64,000 bases of DNA from Sternotherus odoratus. Its lineage: Eukaryota; Chordata; Testudines; Kinosternidae. A model generated the notes under the pieces. That model was not told the origin of the DNA. It saw nothing but the letters and a program-made list of their open reading frames with translations, and did not search any database. The DNA lies in NCBI GenBank assembly GCA_032164245.1, contig JAVMKO010000001.1, positions 81,589,892-81,653,891 of the forward strand. Direction: 5' to 3'. Shown here piece by piece: positions 11,906 through 23,997 of the stretch. The translations under genes were made by a program, and so were the position numbers. Position 1 is the first letter of the stretch, and each line of letters opens with the position of its first letter.

Positions 11906-12699
11906 CAAACCCTAATAATTTATAGCTAAGTATTCCTATCAATGCTTCTGCAACATTGTTCATGGTTCACTGCTACTGTCTTCTGCAAGCCTTAGCCATT
12001 CTTTCTTGCATCTCACATTGGCTATTACATCCCCCTCTTCTATGGCCTCCCTGTATCCTAGCTCTCTAAATTTTAGCAAGTGAAGAGTGCTGTTGTCTAT
12101 GTTCTGGCTTGCACAAGAAAGCACCGCCACATCACCTCCATTCTTCCACAACTCTGTTTCCCCGTTCATTTCTTAATCCCTTTTTTTAGGGTCCTTATTT
12201 TTAAAGACCTATTGTAAATCAAAGAAAATTATATTTGTGCCCTTTCCTGCTCCTTAATAATGGGTAAAGCATATCTGATATATACAGTCAGGTATTTTCA
12301 CATTAGAAGTATTAGTCTCTGCTTTCTCTCTTTTTCTTAGACAACTTCAGCAAGGACCAGGAGCCTACCCCATCAGAGGAGGCTGAAACCTGGGCTGTAA
12401 TTTTCCCAGCCCCCAAGTGAAAAAGAAGGAGATATTGAGGCATACACCGTGTAAGAAAGGGAAGGCACTGGAAACCCCCCGGGGAAAGAAAGGGTTTGCT
12501 TAGGCTGGCACTGCTGAAGAATTCCAGGATGGGCCCAGTAGCACATGGCCCAGGGATCTGCCAGCTGGCCCTGGGGGAGGAGATGCCACAGGAGGGGCAG
12601 GTGGGGGGAAGGGCCTGGCACTGCCCACCCAGGGGCTGAAGGGGGTGGTGGGAGTGTAGCGGGTCTCACCAGGGCTGTGGTGACTGTAGGGCACGGAGG
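11906..12699. other. Promoter-proximal non-coding sequence
   Basis: GC content rises after about 12480. No exon is supported. Proline-rich and glycine-rich open frames on both strands reflect base composition only. Confidence 0.35.
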
Positions 12700-12819
12700 G
12701 GAGACTACTGTCCCCCCCCCGCCCCCGTACAGTTGGCCTTGCCCTCTCCCGCCCGCGCCTATCAGCTCATTTGATCCTCCCCGGGCCAGCAGGACACGCT
12801 CGGCGGCCTACTCTAGTCC

Positions 12820-13015
12820 TCATTGGCCGACCAAATTGTCAATCTGAGCCCCTCCCTGACCTAGCGCCCATTGGATGGGCTCTTCCCTCGAGCGTTAGCC
12901 TAGAACGCTCCGCCCTCTTCCTAGACCTCCTAGGCCGCTGTTGGTTCTGGTCGGAGTCAATCAGGGGCAACCCGGGTTTCTATTGGGGGGTGATATAGAA
13001 AGGGGGCGGGGCTGT
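12820..13015 (+). promoter_or_regulatory. MYH9: Core promoter cluster: inverted CCAAT boxes, TATA-like and GC boxes
   Basis: ATTGG, the reverse of CCAAT and a candidate NF-Y site, occurs at 12822-12826, 12870-12874 and 12982-12986. The last is followed within 10 bases by a TATA-like GATATAGAAA (12992-13001) and then by a GC box. That order points to transcription start at about 13020-13035. The motifs are seen directly. Binding and start site are inferred. Confidence 0.5.
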
Positions 13016-13024
13016 GCCTTGGCC

Positions 13025-13099
13025 GCGGCCTCTCCGCCCGGCTTGAAACCTCGCAGTGCCGGGGAGTTAGAGGTGTTCAAGCAGCTCGGCGGGCGGGCG
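13025..13099 (+). other. MYH9: MYH9 non-coding exon 1 (approximate)
   Basis: The exon's right edge is taken at 13099 because GCG|GTGAGT there is a strong donor just downstream of the core promoter cluster. A second possible donor, CAG|GTGAAG, would end the exon at 13193. The left edge is an estimate, 25-30 bases past the TATA-like element. The exon carries only 5' UTR; translation starts in exon 2. The exact transcript cannot be read from sequence alone. Confidence 0.45.
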
Positions 13100-14403
13100 G
13101 TGAGTCTGCGCGAGGAACCGGCCCCGAGGACCCGTCTCTCACCGCAAGGAGCAGGCGCCGCCGCCGCTCTCCCCAGGCTTTGGCCGGACTCAGGTGAAGT
13201 GCGGGCGGGGACGAGGAACGCAGCGATCGCGCTTGGTTCTTAGGGCGGCGCTGGCGGCTTCGAGAGGGGGCTGGGTCGGGCGGGTCCGCTCTGGTGCCTG
13301 GCAGCCGCTTGTCTCGCCGGCGGGCTGGGGCCCGGGCAGTGGCTTTGCCCGGCCTGGCAACAGGAGCCGTTACCTGCCGCGCCCCCCCCCCCGGCCGGAG
13401 AGCGGACAGGGGGGCACCCGCCGGGGCACGGAGATCCCCCCCCACCCCCCGGTGCAGGGCACCGCGCTGGCAGCTCTGCCCACAGGGCGAGCCCGGGGCC
13501 GGGCAGCGAAGCACGTGCCCGCGCCTCTTAGCGGGGGCGGCGCTGTGCCGCGGGCGGTGCCTGCCCGGCAGTGGGTGGGTGCCGCTCGCGCGGGTTAGTT
13601 CCCCCCCCCCCCCCCGCGCGTAACGGGCGGGCGAAGGGCGCGTTTGGCAGCTGTCAGGGCTCCCGCCTGAGTCACGGGCTGACAGTCCCGCTGCAGACAC
13701 GGCACTGGGCTCGGCTTCCGCCCTCCCCGCCAGACTTCCTCATTCGCCTCGTCCCGCCGCGGGGCGGGAGCGACGGGGCAGGAGGAAACCTGCCGTGTGC
13801 ACAGGCTCGGGGAGCGCGGGGACTTCCCGGGCCCCTGCCCGGCGCACCGCGGCCAAACCCTCCACCAGCCTGCCTCCCCCGGGCGTGGAGAGAAACCAGC
13901 TCCCCGGCCCTGGAGGGGGAAGCGTGGGTTGAATCGGGAGTGCGCCTGTCCCGAGCTGCCTCCACGCGGGGCGAAATGAGCCTCAAGCCGGTATCTCGTT
14001 CTGCCCGGTCCACACTGTAGTTTGACGGTGACAAGATGCACTAGTCAGATCAAAGAGGCTGTTCTCACAGCCCCTGAGGAATCACCTTTGCACTTATCTG
14101 CATTGCTTTCTTCCTGTTTGAGTCTTTCTGGCCTTGCCCCTCCCAGAGTGGGCTAAGCATCTAGGTTTTTGCGGCAGAGACTGTTTATCAGGTCTGTCTT
14201 ATCTAAACTGATGTGCTAAGTAACGTGTGATAGGCTTGAATTTAGGAGCTGAGCGGATGTTCTCCTAGAAGGAGGCCAAGCCAGCAAGCCATGACGCCCT
14301 GCCCTTCTCTATGAAGAAGGTACAGAGTGATTTGCATAGAGGTGTGGAGCTTTATGAACCCTGGTTCTAAGATCAAAACACACATCCATAACTCTTCTTA
14401 AAA

Positions 14404-14461
14404 TAACAAGGAGTCTGGTGGCACCTTAAAGATTAACAGGTTTATTTGGGTATAAGCTTCT
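14404..14461 (-). mobile_element. PLE tail fragment
   Basis: Carries the terminal GTGGCACCTTAAAGATTAAC block of the same Penelope-like repeat in antisense. The hammerhead-like part is absent. Confidence 0.6.
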
Positions 14462-14676
14462 TAAAATACAATTTCTTCCCTTAAGCATAGGTGTGATGCC
14501 TTTTGAGTTAAGTTAAAAGTAAAAGCCCTGTAATCAGTTACTGCCCATGTAAAGATACTTTCTAACTTAGTCACATTGTTACCTGGTGACTAAGTTAATT
14601 TATCTGTGGCATTCCAATGAAAGCTGCAAACCTTGATGCAGCCTTGTATTGATTCATATGTTCACTTTCTGGAGTT

Positions 14677-14880
14677 TCAGAGTAGCAGCTGTGTTAGTCT
14701 GTATCCGCAAAAAGAACAGCAGTACTTGTGGCACCTTCAAGACTAACAAATTTATTTAACCATAAGCTTTTGTAGGCTACAGCCCACTTCATCGGATGTT
14801 GGGTTGTTGCCTACAAAAGCTTATGCTTAAATAAATTTGTTAGTCCCTAAGGTGCCACAAGTACTCCTGTTCTTTTTTCT
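14677..14880. mobile_element. Two PLE tails head to head, forming a 65-bp inverted repeat
   Basis: An antisense copy (from CAGAGTAGCAGCTGTGTTAG) reaches its hammerhead-like region at about 14770-14797, then a sense copy begins. Arms 14713-14777 and 14809-14873 are inverted copies of each other with a few mismatches, around a 31-base spacer. The antisense copy has a stem II-like GTAGGC/GCCCAC pairing with one mismatch, followed by TTCATCGG. Confidence 0.75.
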
Positions 14881-15939
14881 AGAGTTGTGGCACTCAAAAT
14901 CTTATGCTTCACTGAGATGAGATAAGCAAATGTTTCTGCTATATGGAGTGTTGAGAGGTGGTAATTGGAAGAAAAGACACTTAATACAAGTAAATGGGGC
15001 TATTTGGTAATGAAGCACTTTGAAGTTGTGCAGGATAACGCTAACAGCCATAGATAGGCACATGATGCTACTGTACTGGGTATTCTGGCCTTATGAAATT
15101 GCCTCTTTTGAAGCTACATCTGTAGTAAACTGTACAGTTTACCTTAAGTCATGGAAGCTTCACATCAATATATGCTAGTTAGGGTGGCTTGTTTCTCCTG
15201 ATCAGCATGGATTACTTCAACAGATCTGTATAATTTGCAGGCAGATACTACAAAAAGTACTTTTGTCTAGGATTTTCATAGTTTTGTTGGAATCCATGTA
15301 GAATCATGAATGGTACCAGATAAATATCTGTGAAATGTCTGGATCCTTTAAACTGGATATGACTAACAAGGTTGAATTTCTTATGTAGCATCCTCTCTCA
15401 AAGTTTAACTTGTCTTGCCAGGAGCTGATATTGTACATTTTCAGGAGAAGATAGTGACCTTGTCCTCAAGCTTGTATGGCTATATAGTGCACATCTGTTC
15501 TTATATAAATATTAGGATGACGGATACTTGTATTCAGTTCTTCTGCTATTCCTCTTATTCCAGAGGAACAAACCTGGGCCTTGATAGGTTTCTGTCAGAA
15601 CAGTCTTATCTCACTTTCTAGGTTATTGATACTAGGAATATGGTTCTGCTTCATGTCTGGTTCAAGTTAAACCTTCAGTAAACAGTTAGACCTTTGTCAG
15701 CTTGACCCTAGGAGAGGCCGGTGTGGCTATTGAGACTATAGAATTTTTTTTCATCCTTTCTAGATGTATTCTGATTGGCTGCCTTAAAATGGGCTAAAGA
15801 AAATAAATCAGTATTGTCACAACTAAGCCTACATTGTAAAGCAGCTTGTAAATTATGAGAAGGCCAGAAAATGTTTTATCCACTATGTAGCTCTAGGGAA
15901 GGCACTGTACATATACCTTCACTTTGGAGACAGATCTAT

Positions 15940-16101
15940 GGGTGTGTCCACACTCCAATTAAAAAACGGAGCTCTAGGACCTTGTGAGGTGGGAAGGTTC
16001 CAGAGTCTGGGATGCAGCCCAGTCTCTGCATTGCACTTAAACAGTCCCTTAGCCTGAGCCCTGTGAGCCAGGAATTTTTAATTGCAGTGTAAACCTACCC
16101 C
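15940..16101. mobile_element. TIR MITE, Harbinger-like style
   Basis: The left end GGGTGTGTCCACACTCCAAT is mirrored by a right end that reads, in reverse complement, GGGGTAGGTTTACACTGCAA, and both continue into TTAAAAA. About 162 bp. The superfamily is inferred from related copies in this window with 3-bp target duplications. Confidence 0.65.
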
Positions 16102-16754
16102 ATATGTCCTCCTAAGCATTTGTTTTCCTAGTATGAAAAATGCCAAGGGATTGAAGGTCTTGTGTTAAAACTCTGTAATAAATGGCAACTAGTACTTCTC
16201 TTAAGTTGCAAGTTTTTCTAATGTTCTCTGTGTAGTCAAAAGCTGCAGGTGTTCAAAGCAGTCAAGCATACTGATAATGCAGATGCTCCTAGTCTGACTG
16301 CTGAGGCCTAGTATTAGAATTGTAACAGGCAGTATGAAAGCACAAAGTGTTATTTTATTGGTCTTGCTTAAGAATGCCATATGAAATGATGCAATGAACT
16401 CTGTTTCATAGGATAAATCTCTTCCAAACCATCTCCATGAAGGTGAGAACATGAATGTACATGCCTGCATGGCTAGCTGTGTTTGAAATGTGAGAGATAC
16501 AGCTGCTCTAGTGTCTAAAATATTTCAAACACTGGACACCAGTTTGTGGGAGGTGTCTGTCATGACCTTCTCAATATGCTGAGTTGCTTGGATATGAACA
16601 GTGTGACTAGTTTGTTCTGAGTTTTGCTACCTCTAGCCTTCTATTTAGGCTGCAAGGACTTTAAGACTCTTATGTATGAGTAGCCTTCTGAATCTTTCTC
16701 TTGCCCTGGATTATGCAACTTTTAGGAATCTGTATGACTTTACTGTGTTGAGAT

Positions 16755-16905
16755 CATAAAATGAACATATGAGTGGCCATACTGGGTCAGACCAAAGGTC
16801 CATCCAGCCCAGTAACCTATCTACTGACAGTGGTCAATGCCAGGTGCCCTGGAGTGAGTGAACCTAACAGGTCATAATCAAGTGACCTGCTGGAGGTACA
16901 GGCAC
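16755..16905 (+). mobile_element. CR1 LINE 3' fragment
   Basis: Contains GGCCATACTGGGTCAGACCA, then GTCCATCCAGCCCAGTA, then GACAGTGGTCAATGCCAGGT, a block shared by many sauropsid CR1 copies. No coding part is kept. Confidence 0.7.
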
Positions 16906-17473
16906 ACTTGCGGTTAATCTAGGATTTATTTAAAGAGGAATTAAGAGTTTTGATACAAAAATCTTTCTGTAGTAGGTTTACATTCTTGCAAGGCAGCTTC
17001 TGGTTGTCTTAGAGAGGCTCTCTAACAGCTAAACTTCAAGGTCCAGAAACTGGTGTGAACCTCTTCTGAAGGATGTCTGAATCCTTGAGACTGAACACAC
17101 AATGAACACGACTATGTTCAATCTTAAATGCAATGCTTAATCTGAAGGGGATGCTAGATGGCATGGAGAGTTCTTCCTGGCTTTTAATGCAGATATCTTA
17201 TTAACCCACTTGTTTGCTGTTTATTTGCAATTTAAAGCATACATGCAAACAGCTGCATTGCATAATAAGTGTTAGAGAAAATTTTTCCTTGTGTTCATTT
17301 TTTGGTAATCCCTGTGGGCTGGGATAAGCTGTCATAGTATTGCATTGCCTGCAGCAGTGTTGTTTTTGCTGGCGGTCAATGTAGTTATGTGCTGGGTTGA
17401 GGTGACCTTGCATCTTCAGTTTCTTTTTGGTCTGAGCAAGATGTCCAGTAAGGGGGGGAGGGGGGGGGGAAAA

Positions 17474-17655
17474 GGATAGCTCAGTGGTCTGAGCATTGGC
17501 CTGCTAAATCCAGGATTGTGAGTTCAATTGGGGGGGGGGGGGGGCATTTAGGTATCTGGGGCAAAAAATCTGCCAGGGGACAGTACTTGGTCCTGCTAGT
17601 GTAAGCAGGGGACTGGACTCAATGACCTTTCAAGGTTCTTCCAGTTCTATGAGAT
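17474..17655 (+). repeat. Cry-type tRNA-derived SINE
   Basis: The head is tRNA-like: an A-box region TAGCTCAGTGG (17477-17487), then GCATTGGCCTGCTAAA, then a B-box-like GTGAGTTCAAT (17518-17528). The tail carries GGACTGGACTCAATGACCTT and TTCCAGTTCTATGA. This matches the Cry SINEs I know from cryptodire turtles. A poly-G tract (about 17530-17544) interrupts the region after the B box. It is not a functional tRNA gene. Confidence 0.85.
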
Positions 17656-18226
17656 AGATTCAGTCTTCTAGTGGTAAAGGATGTGGAAACTCACAACCTG
17701 TCTTGAAGCAGTATCCAATAACACAAACTGTATGTAGTCATATGCAAATACAATGTCTACCCTGGAAGTTATTACCAGTGGGTGTGTCCAAGTACGTTAG
17801 GAGTACATTAACACAAACCTGTAGTTAATCTCTATGCCCATGTTTAATTATGATTTATCTCTTTCGTGCACACTTTCCCTTTTAAGTCACTTGGTGGCTG
17901 TGGGAACTTGTATTGAGTTTCCAAAGGGTTGATCTCGCACTGATTCCTGTTGTTCTCCAAGAATACTGCAGTGGCATAGCAACATCTGATCTGTTACCAA
18001 TCCAGATTTCCCCCCCACAGCATACACCATGTACTAGCTTTCCATGGTTGCCTCTTCAGTCTGTTACTGTCCCAAGCAGCATGCTGCTTTTTTTCCCTGA
18101 GCTTCCTAAAGAAGACCAAAGAGGTAGTGGAGTTTGCAGTTTTCCATTAATGAAACTCTGAACAATTTCATTGCCAGTTACTTCAGAAACAAGCAATACA
18201 TAATGCAAGAGCAAAAAAACTTATGT

Positions 18227-18625
18227 CAGGGGTGGGCAAACTTTTTGGCCCAAAGGCCACATCAGGGTTGCAAAATTGTGTGGAGGGCTGGCTAGAGAAG
18301 GCTGTGCCTCCCCAAACAGCCTGGTCACACCCCCATCTGACTCTTTCCTACTTCCTGCCCCCTGGGACTCCCTGCCCTTTAGCCAATCCCTTTGCTCCCT
18401 ACCCCCTTACCATGCCGCTAAGAGTGGCAGCCTGGATGGCGCTAGATGCGCTGCCCCGGAGGAGTGCGCAGCTCCACCCCCCACAGCACTGCCTGCATGG
18501 TGTGACTGTGGGGGGAGGGGGCAGCAGGGGAGGGCTGGGACTCTAGCCTCCCTGACCGGGAACACAGGGGCAGGACGGTCCCACAAGCCAGATGTGGCAC
18601 GCAGGCCATAGTTTGCCCACCCCTG
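18227..18625. mobile_element. Complete non-autonomous hAT element
   Basis: The ends are CAGGGGTGGGCAAACT and, inverted, AGTTTGCCCACCCCTG. They are flanked by 8-bp duplications ACTTATGT (18219-18226) and GCTTATGT (18626-18633), 7 of 8 identical. About 399 bp, with no transposase. Related truncated copies are at 2154-2630 and 57721-58190. Confidence 0.9.
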
Positions 18626-18699
18626 GCTTATGTCAATGTCACCTTTGTGTCTCAGCACAAAAAAGTTGTAACTATAGAACTCCTTGATATATTTATCTG

Positions 18700-18830
18700 A
18701 AATAATTCCCCACGCCTGAGGAAGAGCTCTGTATAGTTCAAAAGCTTGTACCTTCCACAAACTGATGTTACTCGCCTACCTTGTGTGTGTCTCATCCTGG
18801 GACCAACATGGTTATAACAACATTGCCTAC
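18700..18830 (+). mobile_element. PLE tail of a second subfamily, degenerate hammerhead-like
   Basis: Carries CTGAGGA (18716-18722), a weak stem and then AAAAGCTTG, followed by a tail with CTCATCCTGGGACCAACATGG. The layout mirrors the hammerhead order CTGANGA-stem II-GAAA, but with changed core bases. This repeat is widespread in sauropsids. The PLE assignment is inference. Confidence 0.45.
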
Positions 18831-19023
18831 AGTAGCAGGGAACACCAGCAATAGATAATCATTATGTGGGATGAGAAAAGGTATTACAAGCAGGGTATGC
18901 AAAGGCTTATTTATTTCATAACTCCTGTGGGATTTGTGTGCTCCAGAGGTTGAGGTTTCCTCTTCTTTCAAAAGAAAACGAGTATGTAGTTAGTGTACAG
19001 AAGCAGCTTATTTAGGCACTTTT

Positions 19024-19154
19024 AGGGTGACCAAACAGCAAATGTGAAAAAATTGAGACAGGAGGTGTGGGGGGGGGGGAACTAGGAGCCCATATAAGAA
19101 AAACACCCACAAATTGGGACTGTCCCTATAAAACTGGGACATCTGATCACCCTA
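19024..19154. mobile_element. Short TIR MITE with AGGGTGACC ends
   Basis: The left end AGGGTGACCA and right end GATCACCCT form a short inverted pair. The interior contains GGGACTGTCCCTATAAAA. A second copy in the opposite internal orientation is at 27935-28044. Confidence 0.7.
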
Positions 19155-21133
19155 GTCACTTTACTAATAACTAGAGTCTAGGGCTAGGTGGATGGTTGAC
19201 TAGCAACAATCTGTAACAAATGAACAGTTGTATATGTTGAGAGAAACGTTTGTCATGATCAAGATCAGCATGAATTCTGCTGCTCATCAAAAGCTACAGT
19301 TTTTTCTCATCAATCTCACCAAGAAAATTCATATATATAATGTAGGTTAAAACACAGGAACTACAGTTCTCATTTGAATGCATGCAATGCAGATATTCAG
19401 ATTTGTAAGGCAGCTTTTTTTTTAAATAGAAAAATCTTTGGTGTAGGCAAAACTTACAACTCTGGTTTCTTGTATTTGGATAGAAACTGCGTTTCTTGTC
19501 ATAGTCAAGATTGCAATTTCCTGTTTATTCTTAAGTAATGTATTCTTATAGTTTAATTCTCTATAACTGGGTTTAGTGATGCAACACAATTTAAAGATAA
19601 TATAATCTTACCTTTCTTTAAATGTGCCTTTAGTTTTCACCTGTTTCTTGAGTTTATGCTATTTCTTAACCAACCTGGATATGCAGGTGGTTTTACTGTT
19701 AGAATGCTGGCTCTTTTTGTCTTAAGAGGATGGCTGCTTTTGAGTCCAAGTGGTTTTAGTGGCATATTTGGTGCTGCTTTGAGCAGAAGTGAACTGGAGT
19801 CGCTCATCTGATTTTACAGCAACACTGTAATAGCCATGATGGTGGTTTAATCTTGCACTCTGAAATGTAACTAAAACAGTTATTAACCTTCCACCCCAAA
19901 AATGTAGTTGGTAACGGTCTATGAAATGGTATGGTTTCCCAGGTGAACTATAGGATGAGATGGAGGGCTTTTTGGCTGTAAACTCTGGGCAGGAACTGTC
20001 ATGTTCCATCTGTAGAATGTACAGACTGTTCTGTCTGTCTTTCAAAATGGGGTGCTAAACTAATTATTGCCTTTTGGTGCTATTGCAGTATGAATGCTAA
20101 TACTAGAACATCATAAACAATATTTTAGCATGCAATAGAAAGTTTAAACTTTCATCTGCTTTATTTAACTTCCTAACAAAAAAGTCTTGTACAGAAGAAC
20201 TTGAGCTTGCAGTTTAAGATACTGTAAGGCAGGCAACATGAAATGCGCACATGCCTACACTGGTAATATTGACTGTCATATGTATGGTCGTTATTCAGCC
20301 ATCTAAAAGTGGAATTCCTAAATAACAACATGAAGACTTAAAATGTGATTTTTAATATCTGCATACATCTATGTAAGTTATGTATTGCATTGCGAATATT
20401 AAATCTGGAAATATTTGGTTGTATCAGCCATAACACTATCTAGTTCTTTTTCTCTTTCTGGTAATTGCCATGTAAAATACTTTATTTTCCCTTGTGCACA
20501 TCTGATTATGACAACATGGGCTATGATTCTTCGTTATAGGACAAAAAGGCAGATGCAGGTTATATCCGGAACTGATATTTTTTCACTATATTGGTAGAAT
20601 ATGGTGGGGTGATGTGTCTACTCTCTATTTACAAGGTAGATGCAGTAATTGTCAGTCTCTTGCTTGTTTGAATACTGGGAGGATTAATCGTGTAGACTTC
20701 AGCCTCTCCACCATAAGTGTGGTGGATGGGGTAAGTTTATTGTGGCCCATGTGGGAAGGCTATTACTCTGATTTTGAATGAGAATGCTCTTGTACTTTTC
20801 TTACTCCTCTTGTTTTGTTTTTTCTGTTCTCACTGAAACGTTTTCTGGTACATTAGTTTCCAAATTATTGCCCTTGTAGGGAGAGGAACATGAAATTTTC
20901 TAGCATATACATGCTTCCTGTAAGAGTGAGTTTGCTATTTCCATGTGCTTGAGTTGAATCTCTCCCCATACTATTGTACTTGACGACCACTACTTATGAG
21001 CAGCACTAGCACTTCAGACTAGTAAAAGAACAAGTCTCCTGCTCTAAGGACTTGCCAGAGTAAAGGAGACATTAGAAGGGTGACAAAATGTGAGGGAAGC
21101 ACTCAAATATTTATGGTGATAAGTGCTCTAGAG

Positions 21134-21659
21134 CAGTGGTTCTCAGCTTTTCCAGACTATTGTATCCCTTTCAGGGGGTCTGTTTTATCTTGTGTACCCA
21201 AGTTTCACCTCACTTAAACTACTTGCTTACAAAAATCAGACCTAAAAATAGCAAAGTGTCACAGCCGCTATTACTGAAGGAGTGTGAACTTTCTCATTTT
21301 CATCATGATTGGACTATAAATATTGTAATCAATGTATTTTATACTTTGAGCTTGTTTTTCACTTGTGAGCCTTGTCTGAAGTCACGGCCCCGGGTGGTGG
21401 GGGTTGAAGCCTGAGACCTGCCACCACCCAGAGCTGAAGCATGAAACTTAACTTCGCCTGGGCCCCTGGACAATTGCCCTGCTTACCACCCGGATGCTGG
21501 CCCTGCACGTGCGACATCCCTAAATTTGTCCCATGACCCCCCCCCCCCCCAGGACGTTGCAACTCCCAGGTTGAGAAACGTTGATCTAGATAAGTTGAGT
21601 ACTCCCTGGAAGACCTCCTGGGTACCACCAGGTTGTACACCCCTGGTTGAGAGCCACTG
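21134..21659. mobile_element. hAT element with TCTAGA-type target duplication
   Basis: The left end CAGTGGTTCTCAGCTTTT and right end GGTTGAGAGCCACTG are inverted. The flanks are CTCTAGAG (21126-21133) and CTCTAGAA (21660-21667), 7 of 8 identical. The open frames inside on both strands are short and not transposase-like. A C-run interrupts the interior near 21538-21550. Confidence 0.85.
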
Positions 21660-21907
21660 CTCTAGAACCATTTAAGAGGAGGGTTTGGGAGGACAGGTTC
21701 TAAACCAGTCAAAGATCGAGAGGCTGATTGTGTGCACAACTAGGCTCCCTGTTAAAAATGAATGATTTCCTCTTTGAAAAGAGGGAAAAGGTAGAGGTCA
21801 CAGCTGGAAGACTAACCAGAAGAAGCAAGTTAGCTTAAGGTCATGGCAGACAAGGCAGGGGAAAGCTCAGTGCAGAGCCTTGTAGGTGTTAGATACGTCT
21901 TCAGAGT

Positions 21908-22296
21908 CTGAGAGCAAGCCTATACAACAAAATTAGCTGACCTAAATTACATTGACCTTCACGCACTGTGGTAATTGAATGGATTCTACAGGTTCACACT
22001 GCACTTACTGCTTGTGTCAGCCTCACCAGGATTTAATTGCCGATGAGCGGTATTGTGGAACTGTTTCTGAAAGGGAGCAACAGTCCATGTATGCAATGAT
22101 GTATCTACACTGACATTGTGTTGACCTAACTATGCCATCAACCTAAGAGCTACACCTCTCAAGTGGCTGGAGCTAAGTCAGTGTAGTGGGAAAGTTACAT
22201 CAGTGGGAGCTATATTTTAGTGTAGATGCTTACGAAGCTGGTTGACATAAAGATGCCTTACATCAGCCTAACTCTGTAGTGTAGACCAGGTCTCAG
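21908..22296. mobile_element. Old TIR MITE, Harbinger-like style
   Basis: Degenerate ends CTGAGAGCAAGCCTATACAA and, inverted, CTGAGACCTGGTCTACACTA. The interior has TTGACCTAACTATGCCATCA and similar blocks found in turtle MITEs. The ends are eroded, so this is older than 24154-24968. Confidence 0.55.
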
Positions 22297-23997
22297 TATT
22301 TATAGGTGGTGAAGTTGTTTTTCACTTGGCCCCTGCATACCCATTGAGCCACAAGGCTGCTTGGTATTTTCTATTGAAGTGTCTTGGCTATTTTCCTGGC
22401 CAGAAGGTACTTATTGAGTCCTCTCTGGAGCTCACTTCTGCTTCCAAGGATGGGTCCCCTGATCCCTGCCTGCATGAGGAGTGGTGTTGAGAATCAAACT
22501 TGGATCTTGTAAACCTTAGCTACGCCAGGCTTTTCTGTCCAACATTTCCACAATTGCTATCCATGTTGGAGCTGAACCATTTGAAACACAGGTGGGCAAC
22601 TTTTGACACGCAGGTCTCTAGTATATAGACTGTCACAGTGTAGTAGAACTAACTAGCAAGCCGGCCATAGTGTTTCTGGTGAGACATAGACCCTGTTTCC
22701 ATTGTAGAAATAATCACATTTGAACATGGCTGCCAAACAACTTCAAGTTTTCATTCTATATGGTTAGGAAAAAAATATGAGAATATTTGAAATATTATTG
22801 GTATGAAAGAAAAAACAAGGTCAGTACAAAAATGCATTTATTTTCTGTATCTACAGGCCAGGATGATATGGCTGTACCATTATTTTCCTTGGTAAGGCCT
22901 TGTGCCCTACAGCACCACAAAAAGTAGCCAGCCTTATTTTTCTTCCGTCTTCAAAGTAGATGTAATTAAATTAATCCCTGCCCCCTCCTGTTGCAAGCAA
23001 ATGTGTGTATTTACTACGATAATGGGAGCGGCTGGAGGGTTCTCATTCTTAAAGCATCTGACTAAACTTTTTTGAGCACCCCAAAGAGTCTCCTTAGCCC
23101 TAATGCAAAGTATTCGAGAAGTGACCCTGAGATAAGGGGCTAAAACTGTCTGAAAGTCCTTACACCCTCTAATGCAGTATTCCTGATGAATTCTACATGT
23201 CTGGTCAAAGTTCTTGCTGTTTGTTCTGACTCTCAAGGCAACAATTCCCCAGCAAAAACCGTTTGAGCAGCAGGGATGGGCTGCAGTTTTCTAAACTACT
23301 GCTGTCTCCGTAAGTGGGATTACTCTGTCCAGTGGTCATGAAGTATGTGTTCTCCCTCTGGAATGTTTTCCTTGTGGGCATGCTGTCTCTGGGAGAGGGA
23401 TTCTGTCCTTTGCTGAGAAGGCATGTACTGTCGATCACTAATTAGAAACAACAGTTGCAGAAAGCATATAATGCAGGATAGTGATCTTGGAATATTTATT
23501 TCAAGTGAACAGTGTTAGGTGGCAGCTAGCCTAGATTGGCTGGATTTAAGACTGGTCTTGAAGTTAAGACAAGGCCACCCCCTGTGAGCAGCAGCTGGTA
23601 TTTTCAAACACCAGTGTGTGTGCTTTTGTAAGCCCTGTTTAGCTTTGACTCCACTATAAAGTGTAATATGACTTAGTTTGAACAGTGTTCTTGCATGGGA
23701 TGGGAAATGTGACTGACCATTGCCATCACCAAGATAAGTTGTGTTGGTTGTGTCTTACTATTGTAGGATTCGTGTGTTTTGGGAATTCTCACTTAAAACC
23801 TTTGTCCCAAAGCAGCCCTCCTGTGACAAGGACTATACTAGAGTGTGGAAATGCAGCTTCATGCACTTATCGGATAGTACTTAAGAACAAATTAAGAGAA
23901 TTCTAAAAGCATGTATCCCGTATTCACCATTCTGAAAATACCTGCTGGAGACCTTTCCATTGAACTTGTAAGACTCACACTAACTTTTGTAAATAAA

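Larger units (their letters stand above)
12700..14000 (+). promoter_or_regulatory. MYH9: CpG island over the MYH9 promoter and exon 1
   Basis: G+C and CpG density rise sharply here compared with all other non-repeat parts of the window. The island sits 5' of the MYH9 coding exons, at a distance usual for the large intron 1 of this gene. It contains GGGGCGGGGC-type GC boxes (about 13003-13012) and many CG dinucleotides. Long open frames run through it on both strands, as GC-rich sequence has few stop codons; none looks like a protein. Promoter identity is inferred from position and composition. Confidence 0.75.

Noticed and set aside
1..12699. 3' end of an upstream neighbour such as TXN2
   Set aside because: In mammals TXN2 lies upstream of MYH9 in the same direction, but I found no thioredoxin-like coding sequence. 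The intergenic distance may exceed this window.
12941..14041. Long open frames on both strands (up to 207 aa) in the GC-rich region
   Set aside because: They overlap on opposite strands in several frames, have compositional Ala/Arg/Gly/Pro bias and no family resemblance. They are the usual by-product of few stop codons in a CpG island.
17474..17546. Possible tRNA gene
   Set aside because: A and B boxes are present but there is no cloverleaf and no acceptor stem, and the sequence continues into a SINE body.
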